Origin: Brevibacterium iodinum ATCC 49514
GTDB taxonomy: Bacteria > Actinomycetota > Actinomycetes > Actinomycetales > Brevibacteriaceae
Length of the DNA: 64,000 nt
Assembly: GCF_900169265.1 (NCBI RefSeq)
Contig: NZ_FXYX01000017.1
Location: forward strand, 17,500 to 81,499
Reading direction: 5' to 3'
The notes beneath the pieces were generated by a model. That model had not been told where the DNA came from. It ran no database searches and saw nothing but the letters and a program-made list of their open reading frames with translations. Shown in pieces: positions 1 to 8,508 of the stretch; positions within the stretch are counted from its first letter, which is position 1; the number at the start of each line of letters is the position of its first letter. Made by a program: the position numbers and the translations under genes.

Positions 1-1
1 C

Positions 2-1786
2 GCACTCGTCAACCTCATGAACACCACCCCCGACGGCGACTACCAGACCTACAAGGGTGAGTCCGGCGGCTTCGTGCGCGACAACTTCTTCGGCCGCGAC
101 CCGCGGACGAAAGCGATGGTCGAGGACTACAGCGACGAGCAGATCTGGAACCTCAAGCGCGGCGGCCACGACTACCGAAAGGTCTTCGCCGCCTACAAGG
201 CCGCGATGGAGCACACCGGACAGCCCACCGTCATCCTCGTCAAGACGGTCAAGGGCTACTCCCTCGGACCGCACTTCGAGGCCCGCAACGCCACGCACCA
301 GATGAAGAAGCTCACGGTCGACGATCTCAAGCTCGCCCGCGACCACTTCCAGATCCCGATCTCGGACAAGGAACTCGAAGACAACCCGAAGCTGCCTCCG
401 TACTACCACCCGGGCGTCGACGCACCCGAGATCAAGTACATGCAGGAGCGCCGCGCGGAGCTCGGCGGCTACTCCCCCGAGCGTCGATCTACCCATATCG
501 ATCTCAAGATGCCCTCGGACAAGGCCTACCAGGCCGGTCGTCGTGGATCAGGCAAACAGGAGATCGCCACCACGATGGGCTTCGTGCGCGTGCTCAAGGA
601 CCTCATGCGGGAGAAGGAGTTCGGTCACCGGATCGTGCCGATCATCCCCGATGAGGCTCGCACCTTCGGCATGGACTCGTTCTTCCCGACGGCGAAGATC
701 TACAATCCCCACGGGCAGAACTACATCTCCGTCGACCGTGACCTGTTCCTGGCCTACAAGGAGGCTACGGACGGTCAGCTGCTCCACGTCGGCATCAACG
801 AGGCTGGAGCGACCGCGGCGCTGACCGCGGCCGGCACCTCGTATGCCACGCACGGTGAGCCGATGATCCCGTTCTACATCTTCTACTCGATGTTCGGCTT
901 CCAGCGCACCGGTGACTTCTTCTGGGCCGCCGGTGACCAGATGGCCCGCGGATTCGTCCTCGGCGCCACGGCAGGACGCACCACACTCGTGGCCGAAGGT
1001 CTGCAGCACGGTGACGGCCACTCCCACGTGCTGGCCTCGACCTATCCGTCCGTGGTCTCCTACGACCCGGCCTACAGCTACGAGATCGCCCATATCGTCA
1101 AGGACGGCATCCACCGGATGTACGACCCGGCCGATGAGCGCGACCCCGATGTGCTCTACTACATCACGATGTACAACGAGCCGATGGTCCAGCCGGCCGA
1201 GCCGGAGGGCCTCGACGTCGAAGGAGTGCTCAAGGGTCTCTACCTGCTGAAGAAGGGCCCGGACAACGGTGGACCGAAGGTTCAGCTCATGGCCTCCGGC
1301 GTCGGTGTGCCGTGGGTGCTCGAAGCACAGGAGCTGCTCGATCAGGACTGGGGCGTCTCGGCCGATGTGTGGTCTGTGACCTCCTGGACCGAGCTGCGCC
1401 GGGACGGCCTCGACGCTGAGAACGAGCGTCTGAAGAACCCGAACGCCGAACCGCGTGTGCCGTACGTGACCGAGAAGATGGCCGAGACCGAAGGCCCTGT
1501 CATCGCGACCTCAGACTATATGCGCGCGGTTCCCGACCAGATCCGGCAGTACGTGCCCAGCCACTTCACCTCGCTGGGCACCGACGGCTACGGCATCTCG
1601 GACACCCGACCTGCCGCACGTCGGTACTACCTCGTCGACGGTCCGTCCGTGGTCACGCAGGCACTCATCTCGCTTGCCGACACCGGTAAGATCTCGATCG
1701 ACAAAGCCGCCGAGGCGGCTGAGAGGTACCAGCTCAACGATGTCCGCGCCGGCAACTCGGGTTCGACCGAAGGAGCGGGCGCCTGA
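2..1786 (+). CDS. aceE: Pyruvate dehydrogenase E1 component (homodimeric type), C-terminal part
   Basis: Thiamine-diphosphate enzyme that decarboxylates pyruvate and passes the acetyl group to the E2 lipoyl domain. The reading frame is open from base 2, so the 5' third of the gene lies outside the window; about 594 of the usual ~900 residues are here. The conserved AceE blocks [31 protein letters not shown] and [10 protein letters not shown] are all present, the last carrying the active-site His of the family. The gene ends at a TGA and is followed by a strong intrinsic terminator. It is co-directional with, but separately terminated from, the fatty-acid genes. Identity is near certain. Confidence 0.96.
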   Translation, partial: ALVNLMNTTPDGDYQTYKGESGGFVRDNFFGRDPRTKAMVEDYSDEQIWNLKRGGHDYRKVFAAYKAAMEHTGQPTVILVKTVKGYSLGPHFEARNATHQMKKLTVDDLKLARDHFQIPISDKELEDNPKLPPYYHPGVDAPEIKYMQERRAELGGYSPERRSTHIDLKMPSDKAYQAGRRGSGKQEIATTMGFVRVLKDLMREKEFGHRIVPIIPDEARTFGMDSFFPTAKIYNPHGQNYISVDRDLFLAYKEATDGQLLHVGINEAGATAALTAAGTSYATHGEPMIPFYIFYSMFGFQRTGDFFWAAGDQMARGFVLGATAGRTTLVAEGLQHGDGHSHVLASTYPSVVSYDPAYSYEIAHIVKDGIHRMYDPADERDPDVLYYITMYNEPMVQPAEPEGLDVEGVLKGLYLLKKGPDNGGPKVQLMASGVGVPWVLEAQELLDQDWGVSADVWSVTSWTELRRDGLDAENERLKNPNAEPRVPYVTEKMAETEGPVIATSDYMRAVPDQIRQYVPSHFTSLGTDGYGISDTRPAARRYYLVDGPSVVTQALISLADTGKISIDKAAEAAERYQLNDVRAGNSGSTEGAGA

Positions 1787-1809
1787 TCTCGCCTGCTCGC
1801 TGAGCACTG

Positions 1810-1842
1810 ATATGGCCGGAGTCACCAAGACTCCGGCCATAT
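1810..1842 (+). terminator. Intrinsic terminator after aceE
   Basis: A 13-bp perfect inverted repeat (arms 1810-1822 and 1830-1842, core tatggccggagt) with a 7-nt loop lies 24 bases after the aceE stop and runs into a short T-containing tail. It separates aceE from the fasR-fab cluster. Confidence 0.85.
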
Positions 1843-1912
1843 TTGTCATCTTCTCGATCTGTTTGTATGTCGCTGACAACCGACTTGTTCGGTTTCGTCT
1901 AAACTCGTGCTC

Positions 1913-3133
1913 ATGACGTCTGATGCCGAGGCCCTCCGCCGCCGTGCCGAAACCGCCCGCAGACTGCGCGCCGGAGTCGGTGTCCTGTCATCGGTGACTC
2001 TGCAGCGGCTGGAGGCTCAGCTGCCCTGGTACCGCTCGATGTCGTCGTCCGATCGCTCCTGGGTGGGGCTGCTCGCCCAATCGGGCATCTCCTCGTTCGT
2101 CGATTGGTACCGCAAGCCCGATACGAATCTGCGTGTGGTCGCCGACATCTTCAAAACCGCGCCCCGCGACCTCATCCGCGCCATCAGCCTGCAGCAGACC
2201 CTGCAGCTGCTCAAGATCGTCGTCGAGGTCGTCGAGGAACGCGTTCCGGACATCGCTCGTCCTGTCGAGCAGCCGGCGCTCCGCGAGGCCGTGCTCATCT
2301 ACTCACGGGAGATCGCGTTCGCCGCGGCCGATGTCTACGCCCGGGCAGCAGAGGCCAGAGGCAACTGGGACGCGCGCCTCGAGGCGATGGTCGTCGACGC
2401 TCTCGTCCGCGGAGATTCCGTCGACGAACTCGCCAGCAGGACCGCTGCTTTCGGCTGGCAGTCAGAGGGCCCCGTGTGCGTCATCGTCGGCCGCGCCCCG
2501 CAGCGCTCGGCGAAGAAGGGATTGGACGGCATCCGCCGCAAGGCCGGCCGGTGGGCCGATGATGCGCTCGTCGGAATCCACGACAACCGACTGTTCATCG
2601 TCCTCGGCGGGGTAACGGAACTCGACGATGCCGTCGAGGACCTCTCGGACTGCTTCGGGCCCTCCGAGGTCATCGTCGGACCGGCAGTGCCGGGACTTGC
2701 CGAAGCGGCCACCTCGGCGAAGGCAGCGATCCGGGCACTCAAGGCCGCGACCGCCCGTCCGGACTCCCCCCGCCCGGTCAAGGCCGATGACCTGCTGCCC
2801 GAACGGGCCCTGTCTGGCGACCGGAGCGCCTTGACCGAACTCATCGAGCGCTTTTACGAACCGCTGACCTCGGGAACGGGCCAGCTGCTGAAGACCGTGA
2901 GTGCCTATGTCGAATTCGGGTCCTCCCTCGAAGCCACGGCCAAGGCGCTGTCCGTGCACCCGAATACTGTGCGCTACCGACTGCGGAAGATCGCCGATGC
3001 CATCGGACTCGACCCGACAACCTCACGCGATGCCTTCGTCATCCACATCGCCTTGGTGTATGGGCGACTGTCCGAGGACGGCGTATTGTCGAACAGCGAC
3101 AAATCTCAACGAGATCGGTCCAGTGTCCATTAG
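1913..3133 (+). CDS. PucR-family transcriptional activator, FasR-like
   Basis: Predicted DNA-binding regulator of fatty-acid synthesis. About 406 residues: an N-terminal regulatory domain, a central GGDEF-like/PucR region, and a C-terminal PucR helix-turn-helix around residues 325-380 (GSSLEATAKALSVHPNTVRYRLRKI split over two helices). In Streptomyces coelicolor a protein of this family, FasR, sits directly upstream of fabD and activates the fab operon; the same position here supports the same role. An ATG at 1913 is preceded by a TAAACT -10-like hexamer at 1900-1905, which would give a leaderless mRNA; a GTG six bases upstream (1907) is the alternative start. The symbol is withheld because the function is inferred from context. 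Confidence 0.85.
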   Translation: MTSDAEALRRRAETARRLRAGVGVLSSVTLQRLEAQLPWYRSMSSSDRSWVGLLAQSGISSFVDWYRKPDTNLRVVADIFKTAPRDLIRAISLQQTLQLLKIVVEVVEERVPDIARPVEQPALREAVLIYSREIAFAAADVYARAAEARGNWDARLEAMVVDALVRGDSVDELASRTAAFGWQSEGPVCVIVGRAPQRSAKKGLDGIRRKAGRWADDALVGIHDNRLFIVLGGVTELDDAVEDLSDCFGPSEVIVGPAVPGLAEAATSAKAAIRALKAATARPDSPRPVKADDLLPERALSGDRSALTELIERFYEPLTSGTGQLLKTVSAYVEFGSSLEATAKALSVHPNTVRYRLRKIADAIGLDPTTSRDAFVIHIALVYGRLSEDGVLSNSDKSQRDRSSVH

Positions 3134-3167
3134 ATTGATCAACGGAACCCAACGAAAAGAGAACTGA

Positions 3168-4073
3168 GTGCTTGCAATCACCTGTCCGGGCCAGGGAGCC
3201 CAGAAGACCGGTTTCCTGAGTTCGTTCCTCGAACTCGACACCTTCTCGGCACAGATCGACGAACTCTCGACCGCCTCGGGAATCGATCTGCGTCTGCACG
3301 GAACCGAATCCGATGACGAGACGATCAAGGACACCGCAGTGGCACAGCCTCTGCTCGTCGCCTCCGCCATCGCCTGCGCCGCAGAGCTCGGCGTCAGCCC
3401 TGCCGTGGTCGCCGGCCACTCCGTGGGAGAGATCGCAGCCGCACAGATCGCAGGCATCTTCACTCCGGGTGACGCCATGGCCTTCGTCAAGGTCCGTGCC
3501 GATGGAATGGCCGCCGCTGCCGCCGCCACTCCGACCGGCATGTCCGCCGTGGTCGGCGGCCAGTCCGAGGATGTTTTCGCCGCCATCGAGGCCGCCGGGG
3601 CCAGCCCCGCCAATGTCAACGGCGGAGGCCAGACCGTGGCAGCCGGCTCACTCGAGGCGCTCGAGACCCTGGCAAAGAACCCGCCGGAGCGGGCTCGGGT
3701 CATTCCGCTGGCTGTGGCCGGTGCCTTCCACACCGAGTTCATGGCTGCGGCCACGGCTGATCTCTCCGCCGCCGCCTCGGCGATGGAGGCCTCAGATCCC
3801 GCCGTCTCCATCCTCAGCAATTCCGATGGAAGCGCAGTGTCAGACGGCCGTGAATACGTCGACCGCCTGGTCAAACAGGTCACGAACCCGGTCCGGTGGG
3901 ATCTGTGCCAGGAGACCCTGCTGAGCTCCGGCGTCACCGGAATGATCGAACTCGTCCCCGGCGGCACACTCGCCGGGATCGCTCGACGTGCCATGAAGGG
4001 CGTGGAGACATTCGCCATCAAGTCAGCCGCCGACCTCGACGGCGCGCGTGAGTTCGCGGCAGCCCACGCCTGA
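3168..4073 (+). CDS. fabD: Malonyl-CoA:ACP transacylase
   Basis: Transfers malonyl from CoA to acyl carrier protein, supplying extender units for type II fatty-acid synthesis in the cytosol. 301 residues, typical family length. The GHSVGE nucleophile elbow is at residues 83-88 (Ser85), the malonyl-carboxylate Arg is Arg110 in FVKVR, and the catalytic His is His188 in AGAFHTEF. The N-terminal CPGQGAQ motif is intact. Starts at GTG, 34 bases after the regulator gene, and is followed by fabH after 17 bases, so the two are probably cotranscribed. Confidence 0.96.
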   Translation: MLAITCPGQGAQKTGFLSSFLELDTFSAQIDELSTASGIDLRLHGTESDDETIKDTAVAQPLLVASAIACAAELGVSPAVVAGHSVGEIAAAQIAGIFTPGDAMAFVKVRADGMAAAAAATPTGMSAVVGGQSEDVFAAIEAAGASPANVNGGGQTVAAGSLEALETLAKNPPERARVIPLAVAGAFHTEFMAAATADLSAAASAMEASDPAVSILSNSDGSAVSDGREYVDRLVKQVTNPVRWDLCQETLLSSGVTGMIELVPGGTLAGIARRAMKGVETFAIKSAADLDGAREFAAAHA

Positions 4074-4090
4074 GAATCGAAGGAAGACCA

Positions 4091-5092
4091 ATGCCTACAC
4101 TCAAAACAGCCGAACTCGGCACTTTCTCCCGCATCGCCGGGATCGGCGCCTACCGAGCTGAGAACCTCGTCACCAATGACGATATCGCCGGTCCGATCAA
4201 CTCCTCGGACGAGTGGATCCGGCAGCGCACGGGAATCATCACACGGCGTCGGGCCAGCAAGGACGTCGGCGTGCTCGACATGTGCGAGGAAGCCGCGCTG
4301 GAGGCCATCGCCTCGTCCGGCCTGAAGCCTGAGGACATCGGCGGAATCATCATCTCCACCGTCACCTTCGAGTACTTCACTCCGTCTGCGGCGACGGCTC
4401 TCACCGCTCGACTGGGCACCGGCCCGATCCCGGCATGGGACATCAGCGCCGCCTGCGCCGGGTACTGCTACGGCATCTCGCAGGCCGATGCCCTGGTGCG
4501 GGCCGGAACCATGGACAACGTGCTGGTCATCGGTGCCGAGAAGCTCTCCGAGGTCATCGATCCCGAGGACCGTTCGATCTCGTTCATCCTCGGTGACGGC
4601 GCCGGCGCAGTGGTGGTGACCTCGGCCGATGAGCCGGGCATCTCGAAGACCGTGTGGGGTTCGAAGGGCGAGAACTGGTCGACCATCCGGATGACCGATT
4701 CGCTCTACGACATCCGCGATGACCGCGACCTGCCGTTCCCGACCCTGCGTCAGGACGGACCCACCGTCTTCCGCTGGGCCGTGTGGGACGGCGCCGAGGT
4801 GGCTAAAGAGGCTCTCGCTGCTTCCGGCATCGAGGCCGAGGATCTCGCTGCATTCATCCCGCACCAGGCGAACATGCGCATCATCGACGAACTCGCCAAG
4901 CAGCTGAAGCTCCCCGAGTCCGTTGTCATCGCACGTGACATCGCCGACAACGGGAACACCTCGGCGGCGTCGATCCCACTGGCCACCGAACGGCTCCTGC
5001 GCGAACAGCCCGAACTCAGCGGCGGTCTCGCCCTGCAGATGGGCTTCGGTGCGGGCCTCGTCTACGGTGCTCAGGTCGTGCGCCTGCCCTGA
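4091..5092 (+). CDS. fabH: Beta-ketoacyl-ACP synthase III
   Basis: Condenses an acyl-CoA starter with malonyl-ACP, the initiation step of fatty-acid synthesis. 333 residues. The catalytic triad is visible: Cys122 in ISAACAGYCYG, His258 in IPHQANMR and Asn289 in NGNTSAAS. An AAGGAAG ribosome site lies just before the ATG. Actinobacterial FabH enzymes often accept branched starters, fitting iso/anteiso membrane lipids, but substrate choice cannot be read from the sequence. Second gene of the fabD-fabH-acpP-fabF cluster. Confidence 0.96.
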   Translation: MPTLKTAELGTFSRIAGIGAYRAENLVTNDDIAGPINSSDEWIRQRTGIITRRRASKDVGVLDMCEEAALEAIASSGLKPEDIGGIIISTVTFEYFTPSAATALTARLGTGPIPAWDISAACAGYCYGISQADALVRAGTMDNVLVIGAEKLSEVIDPEDRSISFILGDGAGAVVVTSADEPGISKTVWGSKGENWSTIRMTDSLYDIRDDRDLPFPTLRQDGPTVFRWAVWDGAEVAKEALAASGIEAEDLAAFIPHQANMRIIDELAKQLKLPESVVIARDIADNGNTSAASIPLATERLLREQPELSGGLALQMGFGAGLVYGAQVVRLP

Positions 5093-5100
5093 GACACACC

Positions 5101-5126
5101 CATTCACGGAAAACTCTCCGTGAATG
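5101..5126 (+). promoter_or_regulatory. Hairpin between fabH and acpP
   Basis: Perfect 10-bp inverted repeat (cattcacgga / tccgtgaatg) with a 6-nt loop, 8 bases after the fabH stop. No T-tract follows, so it is more likely an mRNA processing or attenuation structure that lets acpP be expressed at a different level from fabDH. Confidence 0.5.
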
Positions 5127-5211
5127 TCCTAAGATATTCGGCGGGACACTCGTCGAAAAGTTCCTCAAACGGTCGAAAGACCCTCGACCGAAATCAGAAA
5201 GTAGGAAAGAA

Positions 5212-5463
5212 ATGGCATTCACCGAAGCTGAAGTCCTCGCTGGGCTGGCAGAGATCGTCAACGAAGAGACCGGCCTGGCTGTCGAAGCAGTCGAAGCCGA
5301 CAAGTCGTTCACCGATGACCTCGACATCGACTCCATCTCGATGATGACCATCGTCGTCAACGCTGAGAAGAAGTTCGGCGTGAAGATCCCCGATGACGAC
5401 GTCAAGGACCTCGTCACCGTTCAGGACGCTGTCGACTACATCAACAAAGCTCAGGAAGCCTGA
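5212..5463 (+). CDS. acpP: Acyl carrier protein
   Basis: Small acidic carrier that holds growing acyl chains on a 4'-phosphopantetheine arm. 83 residues, the expected size. The attachment site is Ser41 in DLDIDSISMM (the family DSL motif, here DSI). A GAAAGGAA-type ribosome site precedes the ATG. It sits between fabH and fabF, with hairpins on both sides, suggesting separately tuned expression. Confidence 0.96.
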   Translation: MAFTEAEVLAGLAEIVNEETGLAVEAVEADKSFTDDLDIDSISMMTIVVNAEKKFGVKIPDDDVKDLVTVQDAVDYINKAQEA

Positions 5464-5477
5464 CACACAGCAGCCGA

Positions 5478-5505
5478 ACACGGCCCGTCCACAGACGGGC
5501 CGTGT
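5478..5505 (+). promoter_or_regulatory. Hairpin between acpP and fabF
   Basis: Perfect 12-bp stem (acacggcccgtc / gacgggccgtgt) with a 4-nt loop directly after acpP. It lacks a T-run, so it may be a partial terminator or an mRNA-stabilising 3' structure that raises ACP over KAS II levels. Confidence 0.6.
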
Positions 5506-5530
5506 CCACACTATCGACGAGGTTTGTACC

Positions 5531-6775
5531 ATGACATCTAAAGTTGTCGTCACCGGAATCGGTGCGGTAACCCCCTTGGGCGCGACTGTCGATGCCACTT
5601 GGGAAGCCATTCTGGCCGGTCAGTCCGGCGTCCACACAATGGACAACGATTGGTCAGAGAAGTACGGCCTCGCCGTGGACTTCGCAGCGCAGGTCGACCC
5701 ACAGGTCGTGCCCGACAATCTCAAACGGGTTCAGGCCAAACGCCTCGATCCTTCGAGCCAGTTCGCTCTCATCTCTGCCCGTGAAGCCATGGCCGACGCC
5801 GGTCTCGAGGAGACCGATCCGGAACGCACTGCCGTCTCATGGGCCAGCGGAATCGGCGGAGTCTGGACTCTGCTCGACGCCTGGGACACCCTGCAGGAGG
5901 AAGGCCCGCGACGGGTCATGCCCCTGACGGTTCCCATGCTCATGCCGAATGGCCCTGCGGCTGCCATCGGAATGGAATTCAAGGCTCGCGCCGGAGTGCA
6001 GACCCTGGTCTCTGCGTGCGCGTCTTCGACCGAGAGCCTCGGTCATGCCTATGACGTTCTCGCTTCGGGCAAGGCCGACATCATCATCGCCGGCGGATCC
6101 GAGGCCGCGATCCACCCGATCACTCTCGCCGCGTTCAATTCGATGCAGGCGCTCTCGCGTCGCACTGACTCCCCCGAGACCGCCTCGCGACCTTATGACG
6201 TCGACCGCGACGGCTTCGTCATGGGTGAAGGCGCTGGCACGCTCATCCTCGAGACCGAGGAGCACGCGAAGGCCCGTGGAGCGAAGATCTACGCCGAGGT
6301 GGCCAGCTGGGGCATCTCGAACGATGCCTACCACATCACCGGCGGGGAGCCCGAAGGTAAGCACGCTCTCGCTGCCATGCAGCAGGCGCTCGACGCCGGT
6401 GGACTGACCGCCGCCGATATCAAACACGTCAACGCGCATGCCACGTCGACTCCGGTCGGAGACATCCCGGAATCGCTGGCCATCAGCGAACTCCTCGGTG
6501 ACAACGTCTCCGATGCACTGGTCTCGGCCACGAAGTCGATGACCGGGCACCTCCTCGGAGGTACGGGGGCCGTGGAGGCGATCCTCACGGTCAAGGCGCT
6601 GCAGACTCGCACCGCTCCCCCGACCATCAACGTCGACGAGGTCGATCCGAAGGTCAAGGGGATCAACATCGTCCGTGACACTCCTGCGGATCTGCCTGCC
6701 GGCGATATCGCGGCGATCACGAACTCGTTCGGCTTCGGCGGTCACAACGCCGTCGTCGCGTTCCGCTCAGTCTGA
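5531..6775 (+). CDS. fabF: Beta-ketoacyl-ACP synthase II
   Basis: Elongating condensing enzyme of type II fatty-acid synthesis. 414 residues from the ATG at 5531, which gives the canonical N terminus KVVVTGIGAVTPLG; the frame is open further upstream but that part overlaps acpP and is not family-like. Catalytic residues are Cys163 (LVSACASSTES), His303 (NAHATSTPVGD) and His340 (MTGHLLGGTGA). Last gene of the fab cluster and followed by a large terminator. Confidence 0.96.
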   Translation: MTSKVVVTGIGAVTPLGATVDATWEAILAGQSGVHTMDNDWSEKYGLAVDFAAQVDPQVVPDNLKRVQAKRLDPSSQFALISAREAMADAGLEETDPERTAVSWASGIGGVWTLLDAWDTLQEEGPRRVMPLTVPMLMPNGPAAAIGMEFKARAGVQTLVSACASSTESLGHAYDVLASGKADIIIAGGSEAAIHPITLAAFNSMQALSRRTDSPETASRPYDVDRDGFVMGEGAGTLILETEEHAKARGAKIYAEVASWGISNDAYHITGGEPEGKHALAAMQQALDAGGLTAADIKHVNAHATSTPVGDIPESLAISELLGDNVSDALVSATKSMTGHLLGGTGAVEAILTVKALQTRTAPPTINVDEVDPKVKGINIVRDTPADLPAGDIAAITNSFGFGGHNAVVAFRSV

Positions 6776-6801
6776 GATCCTGAGCGAACTCAGACAGCGC
6801 T

Positions 6802-6865
6802 ACGGCCCACTCTGAGCCGAAAAGCACGGTTTTGAAACTGTGCTTTCCGACTCGGAGTGGGCCGT
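6802..6865 (+). terminator. Terminator after fabF
   Basis: Long imperfect hairpin with outer arms acggcccactc (6802-6812) and gagtgggccgt (6855-6865) and further pairing of the AAAGCAC/GTGCTTT inner arms, followed by tttcc. It closes the fab operon. In the rest of the 316-base gap to the next gene (6776-7091) I see nothing else. Confidence 0.75.
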
Positions 6866-7091
6866 TTCCATGAGGGCGCAGGACGCGATCTGTGCCTGGG
6901 AAGGTGGCTTGCGCAGAGCAATCTGCTCAAGGCGCCCAGGAGGGTGGTCGGTGCAGAGCCTCCCGGCATAAGGCGCTCAGGCACGAGAGCGTGCGAAATG
7001 GGCACCCCCGAGGTAGGAAAGTGTGCCCATCGGCATTTGTGAACGCTCGAACTCTCGCAGCTTCGTGCAGTTCGGCGGTGAACGGAGCGGT

Positions 7092-7589
7092 TCAGCCGAC
7101 CTTCGTCAGCCAGCGCACCGGTGCGCCTTCACCTGCGTGGCGGAACGCGTCGAGTTCCTCATCCCAGGCTTCTCCGAGGGCGGTCGCCATCTCCGAGGAG
7201 AACTTCGCCGGGTCCCCGGCAGCGCGTTCCATCACGGAGCGGATGCGGTCTTCAGGGACGAGGATGTTGCCGGCCGTGTCGGTGACAGCGTGGTAGATGC
7301 CCAGATCAGGTGTGTGGCTCCATCGACCGCCGTCGACTCCGGCCGAGGGCTCCTCGGTGACTTCGTAGCGGAGTGAGTCCCAGCCGCGCAGGGCGGATGC
7401 GATGCGAGCTCCGGAGCCTGCGGGCGCGCGCCAGCAGACTTCTGCGCGCACGAGACCTGGTGCTGCCGGCTGGGGTGTCCAGTCGAAGCGTGCCTGTGCG
7501 CCGATGGCCCCGCCCGCTGCCCACTCGATGTGAGGGCACAGCGCACGAGGTGCTGAGTGGACGAAGAGTACGCCCTGAGTCATATCCAT
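7092..7589 (-). CDS. DUF3145 family protein
   Basis: 165-residue cytosolic protein of a family found almost only in Actinobacteria, commonly near fatty-acid genes; function unknown. Recognised from the N-terminal GVLFVHSAPRALCPHIEWA block and the conserved central RFDWTPQPA and WSHTPDLGIYHA segments. The ATG at 7589 has a GGAGG site 6 bases upstream; a second in-frame ATG follows two codons later. It converges on fabF. Confidence 0.85.
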   Translation of the reverse strand: MDMTQGVLFVHSAPRALCPHIEWAAGGAIGAQARFDWTPQPAAPGLVRAEVCWRAPAGSGARIASALRGWDSLRYEVTEEPSAGVDGGRWSHTPDLGIYHAVTDTAGNILVPEDRIRSVMERAAGDPAKFSSEMATALGEAWDEELDAFRHAGEGAPVRWLTKVG

Positions 7590-7741
7590 TTCTGCCTCCT
7601 ACCTCGGATACGTCTTCCCCTACGATCCGAAAGGAGGTGCTGACCACATGATAGTCGATGTTCGGCGTGCAGCCAAGCATCAAAGATGCTGGTGGCGTCG
7701 GGTGTCTGTGCCGAGCGAATGACCGGCGTTAGGCTGGCGCC

Positions 7742-8269
7742 ATGACCGAGGAGCAGATGACCGACGAACGACCGCCGCGGACCATCCGCATGTTCCCCGA
7801 CTATGCGGGTACGGTGCTGTGGATCAGCATGCCGATCGAGTACGAGGACACGGGGCTGTCCGGCGGGCTCGTCGCGGAGCTGGTGGACTGGGAGGAGTTC
7901 TACTACGACTCACTCGACTCCGACTTCAATTGGGTCCCGGAGAGCGCGGCACGCACCTTCACCGAGGAAGGGGTGCGCCTCGCACGTCTGGTCGCTGCCG
8001 AAGTCGGCCCGCAGTTCGAAGTGGAATTCTCCTCGTATGAGGACGGAGCAGAGACGGTGCATATACGAGCGGAGCATCCTGCCCAGAACCCTGCAGCGGA
8101 AGCAGCTTTCGCCCGGCTCTTCGACGAGGACGAGGCCGAATGGCGCGAAGCTCAAGAACGCAGGAAGAACAATCCGGACGGGGAATGGATCGCCTACGCT
8201 CCCCTGTCCGGCGCAGTGCTCGATCTGAGCCCGAACAATCAGACAGAGACTGAGTCCGACGAGCGGTGA
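7742..8269 (+). CDS. Hypothetical acidic protein
   Basis: 175 residues, strongly acidic, no signal peptide or membrane segment. I do not recognise a family. Codon use matches the chromosome, so the gene is likely real. A TAGGCT -10-like hexamer lies 6 bases before the ATG (7731-7736), suggesting a leaderless transcript. The C terminus is rich in Glu and Asp and probably disordered. Confidence 0.7.
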   Translation: MTEEQMTDERPPRTIRMFPDYAGTVLWISMPIEYEDTGLSGGLVAELVDWEEFYYDSLDSDFNWVPESAARTFTEEGVRLARLVAAEVGPQFEVEFSSYEDGAETVHIRAEHPAQNPAAEAAFARLFDEDEAEWREAQERRKNNPDGEWIAYAPLSGAVLDLSPNNQTETESDER

Positions 8270-8341
8270 CGGCGGAAGTCAGAGTTCAACGACAGTGAAA
8301 GCAATTGATGCGTCTGACCGAGTCAACGAATGGCTCTGCGG

Positions 8342-8415
8342 TGCCCCCGGTCGGACTTGAACCGACGACCAAGGAATTATGAGTTCCCTGCTCTAACCAG
8401 CTGAGCTACGGGGGC
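8342..8415 (-). tRNA. tRNA with CAU anticodon (Met elongator or Ile2)
   Basis: Complete cloverleaf on the minus strand: acceptor arms GCCCCCG/CGGGGGC, D-arm GCTC...GAGC, anticodon stem GGGAA/TTCCT with loop CTCATAA, T-arm GTCGG/CCGAC around TTCAAGT, discriminator A; no encoded CCA. CAU anticodons serve elongator Met or, after lysidine modification, Ile2. The loop and variable region resemble both, and I cannot decide by eye; it is not an initiator because the acceptor pair 1-72 is a normal G-C. Confidence 0.93.
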
Positions 8416-8508
8416 CAGCCGAGACAACATTAGCACCATCGGAGTCCGCTTCCCCCATTCGGATCACACGTGGGTTCTGCGGAGTCGAGACACCCGGACT
8501 CGCTCCGC

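Noticed and set aside
3023..5107. A long open frame (694 codons) on the minus strand opposite fabD and fabH
   Set aside because: It mirrors the codon bias of two certain genes on the plus strand and contains no recognisable domain.
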